A stretch of 64,000 nucleotides of DNA from Macrococcus carouselicus (GTDB lineage: Bacteria > Bacillota > Bacilli > Staphylococcales > Staphylococcaceae): NCBI RefSeq assembly GCF_004359515.1, contig NZ_SCWD01000001.1:1104713-1168712 (forward strand). Reading direction: 5' to 3'. A program made the translations under genes and the position numbers. This document shows, piece after piece, positions 1-8,772 of the stretch (position 1 is the first letter of the stretch; each line of letters starts with the position of its first letter). A model generated the notes under the pieces. That model saw nothing but the letters and a program-made list of their open reading frames with translations. It had not been told where the DNA came from and did not search any database.

Positions 1-1
1 C

Positions 2-922
2 TTAAGAATTTAATACTTTTCTGATCTCATCGACCATTGCACCGATAAAGAGAGGGTGCGTCCCAGGCATGTCAGGGCGGTAATAATTGACGCCAAGTTC
101 ATCACAGATGACCTTACACTCCACGTCGTTATCGTACAGCACCTCTAGATGTTCACAGACGAAGCCAACAGGTGTATAGATATAGTTTTTATAGCCTTTC
201 TCTTGGTAAAGTTCGCGTGTTAAGTCCTGCACATCCGGTCCGAGCCAGGGATCCGGTGTATTTCCTTCAGATTGCCAGCCGCGTTCAACGTGGATGATGT
301 TTGAGTTGTCGGCAATCAGCTCTGCTGTTTCTATGAGCTGATCCGGATAAGGATCACCCGCTTCTTTGATTTTCTCAGGCAGACTGTGCGCGCTGACAAT
401 CAGCACTGTATCCTGCCAGTCCGGTTCCGTGATACGCTCAAGCGTTGTATTGACCTGCTCAGTCCAGTACTGAATAAATTTATCCTGACGATAGAAGTCA
501 GTGACGTGTTTCAGTTTAATCCCATATTTTTCTGCTTCTTCAGCGGCACGTTTATTATATGAACCGACTGAGAAGTTGGAAAAGTGCGGCGCCAGTACGA
601 TCGTCACTGCTTCAGTGATACCTTCTTCCGCCATCTGCTTCACGGCGTCCTCAATGAAAGGTGCGATGTGTTTCAGACCGATATAGAGGGTGTAATCTTC
701 ACCTGTCTCTTTATTCAGTGCGTCACGCAGCTCTTCTGCCTGACGTTCTGTCATCCCCGCGAGTGGTGAGATACCGCCGATTGCTTTATACCGGTCTTTC
801 AGATCCTGTAATGCTTCTTCAGATGGTTTCCGACCATGCCGGATATGCGTATAATATGGTTCGATGTCTTCTTCTTTGTACGGCGTGCCATACGCCATAA
901 CAAGTAACCCTTTTTTGCCCAT
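2..922 (-). CDS. hemH: Ferrochelatase (coproporphyrin-type, CpfC/HemH)
   Basis: Inserts ferrous iron into the porphyrin ring; in Gram-positives of this group the known substrate is coproporphyrin III, made into coproheme in the cytosol. The 306-residue product is full length. The catalytic SAHSLP motif puts the metal-binding His near residue 179, and CEHLEVLYD near 257-263 carries the partner Glu. AYGTPY near residue 10 holds the Tyr that lines the active site in the Bacillus enzyme. The stop codon is at the very edge of the window, so the gene is complete, but the expected next gene (hemY/hemG oxidase) is out of view. It lies 12 bases behind hemE in the same operon. Confidence 0.96.
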   Translation of the reverse strand: MGKKGLLVMAYGTPYKEEDIEPYYTHIRHGRKPSEEALQDLKDRYKAIGGISPLAGMTERQAEELRDALNKETGEDYTLYIGLKHIAPFIEDAVKQMAEEGITEAVTIVLAPHFSNFSVGSYNKRAAEEAEKYGIKLKHVTDFYRQDKFIQYWTEQVNTTLERITEPDWQDTVLIVSAHSLPEKIKEAGDPYPDQLIETAELIADNSNIIHVERGWQSEGNTPDPWLGPDVQDLTRELYQEKGYKNYIYTPVGFVCEHLEVLYDNDVECKVICDELGVNYYRPDMPGTHPLFIGAMVDEIRKVLNS

Positions 923-934
923 TATATGACCCCT

Positions 935-1972
935 TTATTTTTTATATTGTGCTGAATACTCGTGTACAAACTCTGAGACGCGGCGCAGTGTATCCGGCTG
1001 TACTTCCGGGAAGACACCGTGTCCTAAATTGAATATATAGCTGTCAGTCTGTAATCCCTGATCTAAAATACGTGTTAACTGTTCTTCAATCACTGTCCAA
1101 GGTGCAAGCAGAATCGCCGGATCCAGGTTGCCCTGCAGCGTCTTGGTGATGCCTTTTGCACGGGCTTCGGCAATCTGCAGACGCCAGTCAAGACCGAGCA
1201 CATCAACCGGCAGTGCATTCCATTCCTCGATCAGATGGCTTGCTCCGACACCGAACGTCGTCACAGGCACATTCTTTTCTTTGATACCGGTGAAGATACG
1301 GTGCATATGCGGCGCGATAAACTGATGATAATCTGCTTTATTCAGGGCACCTACCCATGAGTCAAAGACCTGGATCATCTTACAGCCCGCATCAATCTGC
1401 GCGTGCGTATAGGTGATGCACATCGTGCTGAGCTTCTCCATCAGCAGATGCCACGCTTCAGGCTGCTCGTACATCATCGCTTTTGTCTTATTGTAGTTTT
1501 TAGAAGGGCCACCCTCGATCATATAGCTCGCGAGTGTGAACGGCGCACCTGTGAACCCGATCAACGGCACATTCAGCTGTTCAGTCGTCAGTAGCTTGAT
1601 CGTATCAAGAATATACGGTACATCCTGTTCCGGATGGATTTCACCAAGTCTTTCAACATCTTTGATTGAACGGACCGGATTACTGATCACCGGACCAATA
1701 CCAGACTTGATCTCAACATCGACACCAATCGCGCCGAGTGGTGACATAATATCTTTATACAGGATAGCTGCATCTGTATCGTACTGATCAACCGGCAGTT
1801 TGGTCACATAAGCACAGAGCTCGGGATCATGTGTAATCTCGAACAGTGAGTGTGTTTCTTTGATCTTTCTGTATTCCGGCTGACTCCTCCCAGCCTGACG
1901 CATGAACCATACGGGTGTATGCGTTGTCTTCTCCCCGTATGCCGCCTTTAAAATTGTATCGTTGAATGGCAT
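935..1972 (-). CDS. hemE: Uroporphyrinogen decarboxylase
   Basis: Removes the four acetate carboxyl groups of uroporphyrinogen III to give coproporphyrinogen III, the step before the coproporphyrin-dependent haem branch. The 345-residue length is normal. The family signature [16 protein letters not shown] is near residue 20, with the conserved Arg residues that grip the substrate, and GFTGAPFT is near residue 140. The start follows an AGGAGG box at good spacing. It is the first gene of the hemE-hemH operon. The divergent TRAP/HmoB gene starts about 140 bases away, a layout also known around hemE in Bacillus. Confidence 0.96.
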   Translation of the reverse strand: MPFNDTILKAAYGEKTTHTPVWFMRQAGRSQPEYRKIKETHSLFEITHDPELCAYVTKLPVDQYDTDAAILYKDIMSPLGAIGVDVEIKSGIGPVISNPVRSIKDVERLGEIHPEQDVPYILDTIKLLTTEQLNVPLIGFTGAPFTLASYMIEGGPSKNYNKTKAMMYEQPEAWHLLMEKLSTMCITYTHAQIDAGCKMIQVFDSWVGALNKADYHQFIAPHMHRIFTGIKEKNVPVTTFGVGASHLIEEWNALPVDVLGLDWRLQIAEARAKGITKTLQGNLDPAILLAPWTVIEEQLTRILDQGLQTDSYIFNLGHGVFPEVQPDTLRRVSEFVHEYSAQYKK

Positions 1973-2111
1973 TTAACCAGTCCTCCTCATGTATGATGAA
2001 TACTAACTATTTTACCATAATCGAGGTAAGGCCGTATTTAATTAAGTATTTGTCATAAAGATGACATAATCGGGTAAAGAGAATAAAGAAGAAAAAGGAG
2101 CTGAAAAGGTT

Positions 2112-2624
2112 ATGAACGTCTATTTTACACATGGGTCAGATTATTATATGGAACGACTGACCGAGAAACATCCAGACAGGCAGCTGCTGAAGTTTGCAGG
2201 TCCTGAGGATATCGTGCTTTACGAGTCGACTGACGATAAATCAGTCTTCAGTTCAGGTGAAGCATATGAAGCTGTTGAACACGACGGATCCGTCACGCAG
2301 GATGCACCGATACTGCTGCGTTACTTCCAGGTCAGTGACGAAAAACAAAAAATCGCTGAGAGTACGCTCACGGACCATGGTGACTTCAGTCAGTACAGCG
2401 GCTATCAAAGCTATCAGCTCTTACGCCCTCATCGCGGTCAGACTTATATCGCGCTGTTCCAGTTCAGTGACCTCCAGTCGCTTGAAGATTTCCAGAAGAG
2501 CTCAGCCTATCGCAATCAGTACGACGAATCACTGAAGCAGTACCAATCCGCTGACTTCATCTCAAATGTGCAGTTCACAAAATTACTGCGGCCGTACACA
2601 ACGGAAAATACAGCAGAACATTAA
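2112..2624 (+). CDS. traP: TRAP/HmoB-type antibiotic biosynthesis monooxygenase-fold protein
   Basis: This 170-residue protein matches the staphylococcal TRAP family in length and pattern, including GYQSYQLLRP near residue 95 and a C-terminal ABM-fold half. Bacillus HmoB, in the same family, degrades haem. TRAP was first described as a quorum-sensing target in S. aureus, but that role is disputed. Its position next to hemE-hemH favours a link to haem handling; this is inference. The gene starts after AAGGAG and ends in a bidirectional terminator shared with ecsB. The symbol follows Staphylococcus use; hmoB would be equally fair. Confidence 0.8.
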   Translation: MNVYFTHGSDYYMERLTEKHPDRQLLKFAGPEDIVLYESTDDKSVFSSGEAYEAVEHDGSVTQDAPILLRYFQVSDEKQKIAESTLTDHGDFSQYSGYQSYQLLRPHRGQTYIALFQFSDLQSLEDFQKSSAYRNQYDESLKQYQSADFISNVQFTKLLRPYTTENTAEH

Positions 2625-2650
2625 AAGCCGGCAGCTGCCGGCTTTTGTTG
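2623..2650. terminator. Bidirectional Rho-independent terminator (traP / ecsB)
   Basis: A perfect 24-base palindrome with a GCCGGCAGCTGCCGGC core is flanked by AAAA on one side and TTTT on the other. It can stop transcription from both converging genes. Confidence 0.85.
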
Positions 2651-2680
2651 TCTGTATGAAAATGAGGAGATTAAACTCTA

Positions 2681-3892
2681 TCAGTCCTTCAGCAGCACCA
2701 TTCTTCGTTTCAGTTTCGACATGACCTGCTGGTTTGTCCACCACATAACAGCGAAGAAGAGTAAGGCATAGTAGAAATGCTGCGGATAGATGAAGCAGTA
2801 AATCACGGCGACAGTTATGGTCACAGCAAATGACAGCTGCCACAGGAATTTCCGGAAGCCTTCCACCACCTTGTCTTCAGTGACCGGCCATACCTGCGGC
2901 CAGAGCTGATAAGCCTGCTGTTTGTAGAACTGTGATGACTGAAGCACAACGATATAGATCATGAAGAGGCCGATAATGGCTGCGATGACCGGCTGATGAA
3001 CGAACCAGATGATAAGACCGCCGATCACCACAAGACGGATGATGATCCAGAAGGCATCTTTACTGCGCAGAAAATTGCGTTTGAACAGAAAGAGGAACAT
3101 GCCATCGTGATTGTACTGACGGTCCTGCAGCAGAAGATCAAGATAAGGTCTTCTTCTGACGTTATCCTTCAGTCCTCTGACATCTGTGAACATATTGATG
3201 AGCTTATACTGACGCTGCGTCAGTTCCTGCTCGTATTCAATCAGTGACTGCCACGGGTAGACGCGTTTCGCTGCCATGTTCTGTATGAGCAGCAGCAGAC
3301 CGATCAGCATGATAAGTGTCACACTGCCTGAGAACAGACTGCCGTCAAGCGACATATAGATGCCTGACAGCAGTATGATGAAAAGAATCAGATTGACGCT
3401 TAAATTCGATAGGCCAAGCTTCATCATAGGGAACCTGAGGGTCAGTCCGATGACGATTCCAAGTACACCTGTCAAAAAAGCCATGACTGCGCCGTTCACA
3501 GAGAAATATTCTCCGGCATGATACAGCGGCAGCAGGACCGCGCATAAGACCGTAAACATCGTGATCCGTCGCACGCTCGAGCGGATGACACTCTGCTTCA
3601 CATAATCACCGAGCTGGCGTTCATAAGGCAGCAGGAAGACCTGGTCTGCTTGCCTGAAATGGGTTCTTAAAGGGGCAAGTGTGACAAGCGTCAGCAATAT
3701 TGCGATGATGAGATGATAGTCGATGCCCTGCGGCAGATTTTTCAGCAGCTGACTGTACTGCAGCATGAGCGCGCCGAACGCGATGGTCAGAAATATCACA
3801 AAGTGACCGTTGAAAATAAATCTGCTGTAGCGGGCGACTTCCCTGCTGTTCGCCTCCGCTCTTTTATTGTAGAGCGTTCTTGCATTATACAT
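2681..3892 (-). CDS. ecsB: ABC transporter permease EcsB
   Basis: Membrane subunit of the Ecs ABC transporter. In Bacillus and Staphylococcus, Ecs loss affects protein secretion, sporulation or competence, and regulated intramembrane proteolysis; its substrate is not settled. The protein has about 403 residues, a basic N-terminal stretch and several hydrophobic segments in pairs (near residues 28-45, 105-140, 165-205 and 285-320). The ATG at 3892 is chosen because it is preceded by a purine-rich box; an in-frame GTG nine bases upstream lacks one. It overlaps the end of ecsA by 8 bases, so translation is probably coupled. Confidence 0.92.
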   Translation of the reverse strand: MYNARTLYNKRAEANSREVARYSRFIFNGHFVIFLTIAFGALMLQYSQLLKNLPQGIDYHLIIAILLTLVTLAPLRTHFRQADQVFLLPYERQLGDYVKQSVIRSSVRRITMFTVLCAVLLPLYHAGEYFSVNGAVMAFLTGVLGIVIGLTLRFPMMKLGLSNLSVNLILFIILLSGIYMSLDGSLFSGSVTLIMLIGLLLLIQNMAAKRVYPWQSLIEYEQELTQRQYKLINMFTDVRGLKDNVRRRPYLDLLLQDRQYNHDGMFLFLFKRNFLRSKDAFWIIIRLVVIGGLIIWFVHQPVIAAIIGLFMIYIVVLQSSQFYKQQAYQLWPQVWPVTEDKVVEGFRKFLWQLSFAVTITVAVIYCFIYPQHFYYALLFFAVMWWTNQQVMSKLKRRMVLLKD

Positions 3893-4622
3893 GTCCTTCA
3901 CCCTGCGTCAGTCTGATATAGATGGCATCCAGTGATTCCCCCGGCATATCGAGCTGCTGCTGCAGGTCCTGAAGGTTGCCCTTTGCCACAAGATGGCCCT
4001 GGTGCATGATCAGAAAGTAATCACAGTACTTCTCAGCGGTCGCCAGAATATGCGTGCTCATCAGCACAGTCCGTCCGGCATCTCTCGCCTCCACCATCAG
4101 TTCAAGCATCGACTGGATACCAAGCGGGTCGAGTCCCAGGAAGGGTTCGTCAATGATATGGAGCTCCGGCTGACTGATAAAGGCACAGATGATCATCACT
4201 TTCTGCTTCATCCCTTTTGAGAAGTTCTGCGGGAACTGCTTCATCTTATCCTCAAGGCGGAAAATGCCAAGAAGCGGCCGTGCACGTGTCATTGCCTCTT
4301 CTTTCGTCAGACCATAAGCCATCGCCGTCATATCGATATGTTCTTCGAGTGTCAGCTCATCATAGAGAACGGGCGTCTCCGGGATATAGCTGATCAGCTG
4401 CCGGTAGTCATAAGGCGATTCATTTAACGTCATACCGTTGATAGCGATGTCGCCTTTCATCGGCTGAAGCAGTCCGAGCATATTCTTGATGGTCGTACTT
4501 TTACCGGCACCGTTCAGACCGATCAGGCCGACAATCTCCCCTTCCTGTAATGTGAAATCAATATCATGAATGACAGGCTGATTACCATAACCGCCCGTTA
4601 AGTGTTTTACTTCGACTGCCAC
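3885..4622 (-). CDS. ecsA: ABC transporter ATP-binding protein EcsA
   Basis: ATPase subunit of the Ecs transporter, working with the overlapping EcsB. Walker A reads GLNGAGKST, the signature loop is the FSKGMKQKV variant usual in this group, and Walker B is LHIIDEPFLGLDP. The open frame runs upstream to 4781, but the start is a GTG at 4622 preceded by GGAGG. That gives 245 residues, the normal EcsA length. The extra upstream residues overlap the promoter region of the divergent hit gene and look non-coding. Conserved gene order ecsA-ecsB beside hit supports the call. Confidence 0.93.
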   Translation of the reverse strand: MAVEVKHLTGGYGNQPVIHDIDFTLQEGEIVGLIGLNGAGKSTTIKNMLGLLQPMKGDIAINGMTLNESPYDYRQLISYIPETPVLYDELTLEEHIDMTAMAYGLTKEEAMTRARPLLGIFRLEDKMKQFPQNFSKGMKQKVMIICAFISQPELHIIDEPFLGLDPLGIQSMLELMVEARDAGRTVLMSTHILATAEKYCDYFLIMHQGHLVAKGNLQDLQQQLDMPGESLDAIYIRLTQGEGHV

Positions 4623-4728
4623 ATCTGCACCTCCGCTAAAGTTTATTTCATATTGTATCAAATATTCTTTGAATTCACCTATAGATATGGCTAGAATATG
4701 AATATATGGACCAATAAGGAGGGGCAAC

Positions 4729-5148
4729 ATGACAGACTGTATTTTCTGCAAAATCGTAAAGGGTGACATCCCGTCGTACAAAGTATATGAAGACGACTAT
4801 ACATTCGCTTTCCTTGATATCTCGCAGGTCTCTAAAGGGCATACACTGGTCGTACCGAAGACGCATAGCCGGGACCTGCTCGGGACTGACAGCGAAGTTC
4901 TCACGCATGTGATTAAGTCCGTTCAGAAGGTCGCACAGATGATAGATGATACGCTGCAGCCGGACGGGATCAATATCGTTCAGAATAACCGGGCATTCGC
5001 CGATCAGAGTGTCTTCCATCTGCATTTCCACATCATGCCCCGCTACGAGAATGAGCTTGATGGCTTCGGCTACAGATGGGAGACACATATGGAGGTATTC
5101 AGTCAGGATGAGATGGCTGCACTCGCCGAACAAATTAAGCATGCTTGA
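4729..5148 (+). CDS. hit: HIT family nucleotide-binding protein
   Basis: Member of the histidine-triad nucleotide hydrolase/transferase family, which cleaves purine nucleoside phosphoramidates and related compounds. The triad HLHFH spans residues 97-101, with His99 the expected nucleophile. A CxxC pair at residues 4-7 (CIFC) suggests the zinc site seen in bacterial members. At 139 residues the length is typical, and an AAGGAGGGG box sits just before the ATG. It is divergent from ecsA, the standard arrangement in Bacillales. Confidence 0.93.
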   Translation: MTDCIFCKIVKGDIPSYKVYEDDYTFAFLDISQVSKGHTLVVPKTHSRDLLGTDSEVLTHVIKSVQKVAQMIDDTLQPDGINIVQNNRAFADQSVFHLHFHIMPRYENELDGFGYRWETHMEVFSQDEMAALAEQIKHA

Positions 5149-5201
5149 TTGCAGTCATTAAGGGGTATAACTAAGGAAAACAAATTTGGAGGAATCTTCT
5201 T

Positions 5202-5558
5202 ATGAAAATCACACACATCGCCGCTGGTTTCACAGTGGGTATCATCGCTGGTGCAGCTACTGCTCTTATGAATGCCGCAAAACCAGGCACAGAAATGCAG
5301 AGAAATTTCGCTGCGAATTCTACTGACGTCAAAGCACAGGCTGAGCAGATTAAATCTGAAGTAGCGGACCTGAAGAACTATGCAGTACAGACTAAAGAAG
5401 AGAGCCAGAAACTGGTCAAGGAAATGGGTGCTGAGGTCAAGCAAATGATCGCCAATTATCAATCAGATATTCAGCCTAATGTTCAGCACCTTAAGTCAAA
5501 TGTAGAAAATGTCAAAAATCGTGCAGACGAAGTAAAAGAAACATTTTCCAAAAAATAA
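5202..5558 (+). CDS. YtxH-family small protein
   Basis: A 118-residue protein with one N-terminal hydrophobic segment (residues about 7-25, rich in Gly and Ala) followed by a long charged helix, the layout of the YtxH domain family (general-stress or cell-envelope associated, molecular role unknown). It has a GGAGG box before the ATG. It lies between hit and hpr, as in other Staphylococcaceae. The C-terminal half is predicted coiled coil from its Lys/Glu/Val spacing. Confidence 0.82.
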   Translation: MKITHIAAGFTVGIIAGAATALMNAAKPGTEMQRNFAANSTDVKAQAEQIKSEVADLKNYAVQTKEESQKLVKEMGAEVKQMIANYQSDIQPNVQHLKSNVENVKNRADEVKETFSKK

Positions 5559-5590
5559 TGATATGTTAAAATGAATCAAACTGGAACGGG

Positions 5591-5632
5591 GAAAGCATGA
5601 TGTCTCAGCATCATGCTTTCTCTATGAATTTT
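5591..5632 (+). terminator. Hairpin between ytxH-like gene and hpr
   Basis: A perfect 12-bp stem, GAAAGCATGATG / CATCATGCTTTC, with a 6-base loop is followed by a weak T-rich run. It ends just before the hpr ribosome-binding site, so it may be a terminator or an attenuator. Confidence 0.6.
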
Positions 5633-5645
5633 AGGAGGTTATTCG

Positions 5646-6191
5646 TTGAAAAGAGACTGTGAAATCATCGAAAAAATGTTGTTTACCCATCATGTGGCTC
5701 AGCTGAGCAAAGCCTTATGGAAAACGGCAGAAAAAGACTGGCAGACCTGGATAAAACCCTATGACCTTAATATCAATGAGCATCATATCCTGGTTATCAT
5801 CCGCAATCTCGAGAGAGCCACTATCTCTCAAGTATCTCAGTACGGGGTGATGCATGTCTCGACCGTCTTTAACTTTGCCAAAAACCTGGAGAAGCGTGGC
5901 TACCTCCGGATGCCAAAAAGCGACCTGGACAAACGGAATACATATCTTGAGCTGACGGACATGGGAAAAGAACTGCTTTATGAGACTTACAAGAACTATG
6001 AAAATATCGATGACCGGATTCACGATGCAGCTCAGGAATATCAGAGCGTCATGATGGCGATGCCTGTCTTCAGCGATCTGAAATATATTGTCGCACAGAT
6101 ATATGGTAAGGACTTCATAGAACAGCTCGATAAAAGTCATAAGGACCTGCTGGAAATACTGCTTGACGAAAATAAGGGCGATAAGGCATAA
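5646..6191 (+). CDS. hpr: MarR-family transcriptional regulator Hpr (ScoC)
   Basis: A winged-helix repressor of the Hpr/ScoC group, which in Bacillus represses protease and peptide-transport genes. The 181-residue protein carries the MarR-type DNA-binding region near residues 35-110 (ISQVSQYGVMHVSTVFNFAKNLEKRGYL is the recognition segment). The start is TTG, seven bases after AGGAGG; no ATG is better placed. It lies upstream of prsA, as in related genomes. Confidence 0.9.
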   Translation: MKRDCEIIEKMLFTHHVAQLSKALWKTAEKDWQTWIKPYDLNINEHHILVIIRNLERATISQVSQYGVMHVSTVFNFAKNLEKRGYLRMPKSDLDKRNTYLELTDMGKELLYETYKNYENIDDRIHDAAQEYQSVMMAMPVFSDLKYIVAQIYGKDFIEQLDKSHKDLLEILLDENKGDKA

Positions 6192-6227
6192 TGCATAAGA
6201 TAATATGACCGATAAGGAGCATCTTTT

Positions 6228-6773
6228 ATGTATTCTTGTACAAAGAAACTCAATTTAAAGCACGCATACGGGCGTCAGCGATTGATTTTCACCTCATTTC
6301 TTATCACTGTCGTCACATTTCTGATTTCTTTCGAAGTATTCAGCTCATTTGTGAACGACCGTTTCAGCGACCATTATTTCCTTTTATTTCTGCTGAGCTG
6401 CTTTGCGGTCTATCCGCTTCATAAGTTATGTCATGTGCTCATGTTTCTGGATGACCTCAGTTCCATCATCATTCAGAAAGTGATGGCGATGGGATTTCTG
6501 CCGATCTTGAATATCCGGCTGAATCATCCGATCAGTAAAGGCCGTTTTCTGGTCACTCTGGCCCTGCCTTTTTTAATCATCAGTGGCTTGACGCTGTCAG
6601 CTGCCATGATGTATCCCGTTTATGCGCATTATTTTTTATTTATGTTTTCAATGAACATCGGCATTTCATTCATTGATTTCATCTACTTCAGATACTTGAT
6701 CAATTCACGCGGCTGTTCGTTTGTCGAGGAACGGAAACACGGGCTGGAATTACTGACGAAATTCGATATGTAA
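6228..6773 (+). CDS. DUF3267-type membrane protein
   Basis: A 181-residue protein with about four hydrophobic segments. It matches the membrane protein usually found between hpr and prsA in Staphylococcaceae (DUF3267, a putative zincin family). Where zincins have HExxH, this one reads HKLCH near residue 65, so the two His remain but the catalytic Glu is replaced by Lys. Peptidase activity is therefore doubtful. An AAGGAG box precedes the ATG. Function unknown. Confidence 0.7.
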   Translation: MYSCTKKLNLKHAYGRQRLIFTSFLITVVTFLISFEVFSSFVNDRFSDHYFLLFLLSCFAVYPLHKLCHVLMFLDDLSSIIIQKVMAMGFLPILNIRLNHPISKGRFLVTLALPFLIISGLTLSAAMMYPVYAHYFLFMFSMNIGISFIDFIYFRYLINSRGCSFVEERKHGLELLTKFDM

Positions 6774-6834
6774 TTTAATGTTATTTTCATAATTGAATGA
6801 TATGCTAATAGCAGCACAGAAAAGGAGAATTACA

Positions 6835-7767
6835 ATGAAGAACTTAAAAAAAGCAGTAGTACCCGCTCTGCTATCTGTATCAGTCCTCGGACTTGCAGCA
6901 TGTGGGAATGGTGAAGAAGGAAAGACACTCATCACTTCTAAAGCAGGCGATGTAACAACAACCAACGTCATGGACCAGATCGGCAAGGAAGAAATCGCTC
7001 AGAATGCATTCCAGATTCTGCTGAAAGATATCCTGAAAGATAAATACGGTAAAGCGGTCGATGATAAGAAAATCCAGGAACAGGTCGATGCTGACATCAA
7101 AAAATATGGCGGCAAAGAACAGTTCGAAGCATTATTACAGCAGCAGCAGCCGGGTATGACTATCGAAAAATATAAAGAGTCACGCGTGACTGAAGCCTAT
7201 CAGAAAGAGCTGATGAAGGACACTATCAAGGTGTCTGATAAAGAAGTAAAAGATAGCGCTAAAAAAGCGTCTCATATTCTGATCAAAGTGAAATCTGAAA
7301 GTGATCCTTCAGGCTTGTCCGATGCGAAAGCAAAGGTAAAAGCAGAGAAAGTCCTTGCTGAAGTGAAGAAAAATCCTGAGAAATTCGCTGAGATCGCTAA
7401 AAAAGAATCAGGCGATACCGGCTCTAAAGCAGAAGGCGGTTCCCTCGGCTATGTCCTGAAAGGTGACACTGTCCCTGAATTTGAAAAAGCGCTCTTCAAA
7501 TTAAAAGAAGGCGAAATGTCCGACCTTGTGAAAACTGATTTTGGTTACCACATCATTAAGGCTGAGAAACAGGATGATTTCGACAAACAGAAAGAGAGCT
7601 TAAAAGAAAAAGTGCGTCAGTCTAAAGTTCAGGAGAACTCTGAAGTCATGATGGATGCTTATAAAAAACTGTTGAAAGATTACGATGTTGAATATAAAGA
7701 TGAGGCCCTTAAGAAGATCATCGACGAAAAAATTCTGAATGCCAGTGCAGCAGGCCAACAGCAGTAA
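6835..7767 (+). CDS. prsA: Foldase lipoprotein PrsA (parvulin-type peptidyl-prolyl isomerase)
   Basis: Membrane-anchored foldase that helps secreted proteins fold outside the membrane. The start at 6835 follows AAAGGAG and gives a 310-residue protein with a lipoprotein signal peptide: lipobox LGLAAC, lipidated Cys23. The open frame extends upstream but without a signal-like start. The parvulin domain is around residues 135-235 (ASHILIKV ... GGSLGYV ... FGYHIIK). A charged helical C-terminal arm completes the usual PrsA layout. It is monocistronic, closed by a strong terminator. Confidence 0.96.
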   Translation: MKNLKKAVVPALLSVSVLGLAACGNGEEGKTLITSKAGDVTTTNVMDQIGKEEIAQNAFQILLKDILKDKYGKAVDDKKIQEQVDADIKKYGGKEQFEALLQQQQPGMTIEKYKESRVTEAYQKELMKDTIKVSDKEVKDSAKKASHILIKVKSESDPSGLSDAKAKVKAEKVLAEVKKNPEKFAEIAKKESGDTGSKAEGGSLGYVLKGDTVPEFEKALFKLKEGEMSDLVKTDFGYHIIKAEKQDDFDKQKESLKEKVRQSKVQENSEVMMDAYKKLLKDYDVEYKDEALKKIIDEKILNASAAGQQQ

Positions 7768-7787
7768 TGCAGTCCGTCTCCAACATA

Positions 7788-7830
7788 AAAAAGCAGTCGT
7801 ATCAGAAATACTGATACGACTGCTTTTTAT
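7788..7830. terminator. Bidirectional terminator (prsA / yhaM)
   Basis: An 18-bp perfect stem (core GCAGTCGTATCAG) with a 5-base loop, flanked by A5 and T5 runs, lies between convergent prsA and yhaM. Confidence 0.92.
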
Positions 7831-8772
7831 TTATTCAAGTGTCTCCGGTTTATAGAACTGGCGACCCTCTAATGCAAAGATGCGCTCAGAGAACTGGCCT
7901 TTCTCTACTTTCTTCAGATGCTTATCAAACATCTGCATACGGGCATCAATATTGTCGATGAAGTGAAGAATCTCTGCTTCTTTCACCATCGGCAGCTTCG
8001 GCGATCCATATTCCAGTTTCCCGTGATGCGCGAGAATCAGATGTCTGAGGAGCATGATCTCCTCCCCTTCAATACCATGCTCACGTGCCATCTCAGCGAC
8101 TTCATCACTCATAATCGAGATATGACCAAGCAGGTTACCCTCAACTGTATAGCTCGTCGCAACAGGTCCTGACAGCTCTTTGACTTTCCCCATGTCGTGA
8201 AGGATGATGCCCGCATATAACAGGCTCTTATTCAGCGATGGATAGATAGTACAGAGCGCTTCTGCCTGCTTCAGCATCGTCATGACATGATACAGGAGCC
8301 CTGAGACAAAGTTATGATGGTTGGAGCTTGCTGCAGGATAGACCATAAATTCCTGCTGATACTTTTTCAGTAGCAGACGTGTGATGCGCTGCAGGTTTGC
8401 ATTCTCAATATCCATCACATATGTCATCAGCTGGTCAGTCATCTCAGTGGCAGATACAGGTGCTGCCTCCAGAAAATGGTCAAGTTTGACGCCATCCTCA
8501 TCAGTCGCAGGACGGAACTGATTGATCTTCATCTGTTTGCGGCCGCGGTAATCGATGACGTCGCCTTTCACTTTAATCAGCTTTTCAGGCTGGAGCATCT
8601 TGATATCATTTTCAGTGACAGTCCAGACTTTTGCCTCTATATCTCCACTTTTATCCTTCAGATACAGTGTCAGATAGGGTTTCCCCTGATTGGTCACTCC
8701 CTGTACAGCGCGGTGAATCAGAAAGAATGCCTCCACTGCTTCACCGGGTTTCAACGTTTCAATCGTTCTCAT
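7831..8772 (-). CDS. yhaM: 3'-5' exoribonuclease YhaM
   Basis: Trims RNA and single-stranded DNA from the 3' end; the staphylococcal homologue is CbfI. The 313-residue length equals the family norm. An OB-fold nucleic-acid-binding region occupies roughly residues 12-95 and an HD domain residues 150-290. [11 protein letters not shown] near 152 and LHDMGK at 191-196 supply the metal-binding His/Asp. Its ATG shares a base with the stop codon of the yhaN-type gene (TAATG), so the two are translationally coupled in a yhaO-yhaN-yhaM operon. Confidence 0.95.
   Translation of the reverse strand: MRTIETLKPGEAVEAFFLIHRAVQGVTNQGKPYLTLYLKDKSGDIEAKVWTVTENDIKMLQPEKLIKVKGDVIDYRGRKQMKINQFRPATDEDGVKLDHFLEAAPVSATEMTDQLMTYVMDIENANLQRITRLLLKKYQQEFMVYPAASSNHHNFVSGLLYHVMTMLKQAEALCTIYPSLNKSLLYAGIILHDMGKVKELSGPVATSYTVEGNLLGHISIMSDEVAEMAREHGIEGEEIMLLRHLILAHHGKLEYGSPKLPMVKEAEILHFIDNIDARMQMFDKHLKKVEKGQFSERIFALEGRQFYKPETLE

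Noticed and set aside
2038..2111. A SigB-like promoter before traP
   Set aside because: GGGTAA-like and GTATTT-like words occur, but spacing is wrong for a SigB site.
4623..4781. Upstream extension of ecsA
   Set aside because: The GTG at 4622 has a good ribosome-binding site and gives the family length; the extension overlaps the divergent promoter region.
4675..5142. A 155-codon frame antisense to hit
   Set aside because: It is the shadow of a clear HIT gene.
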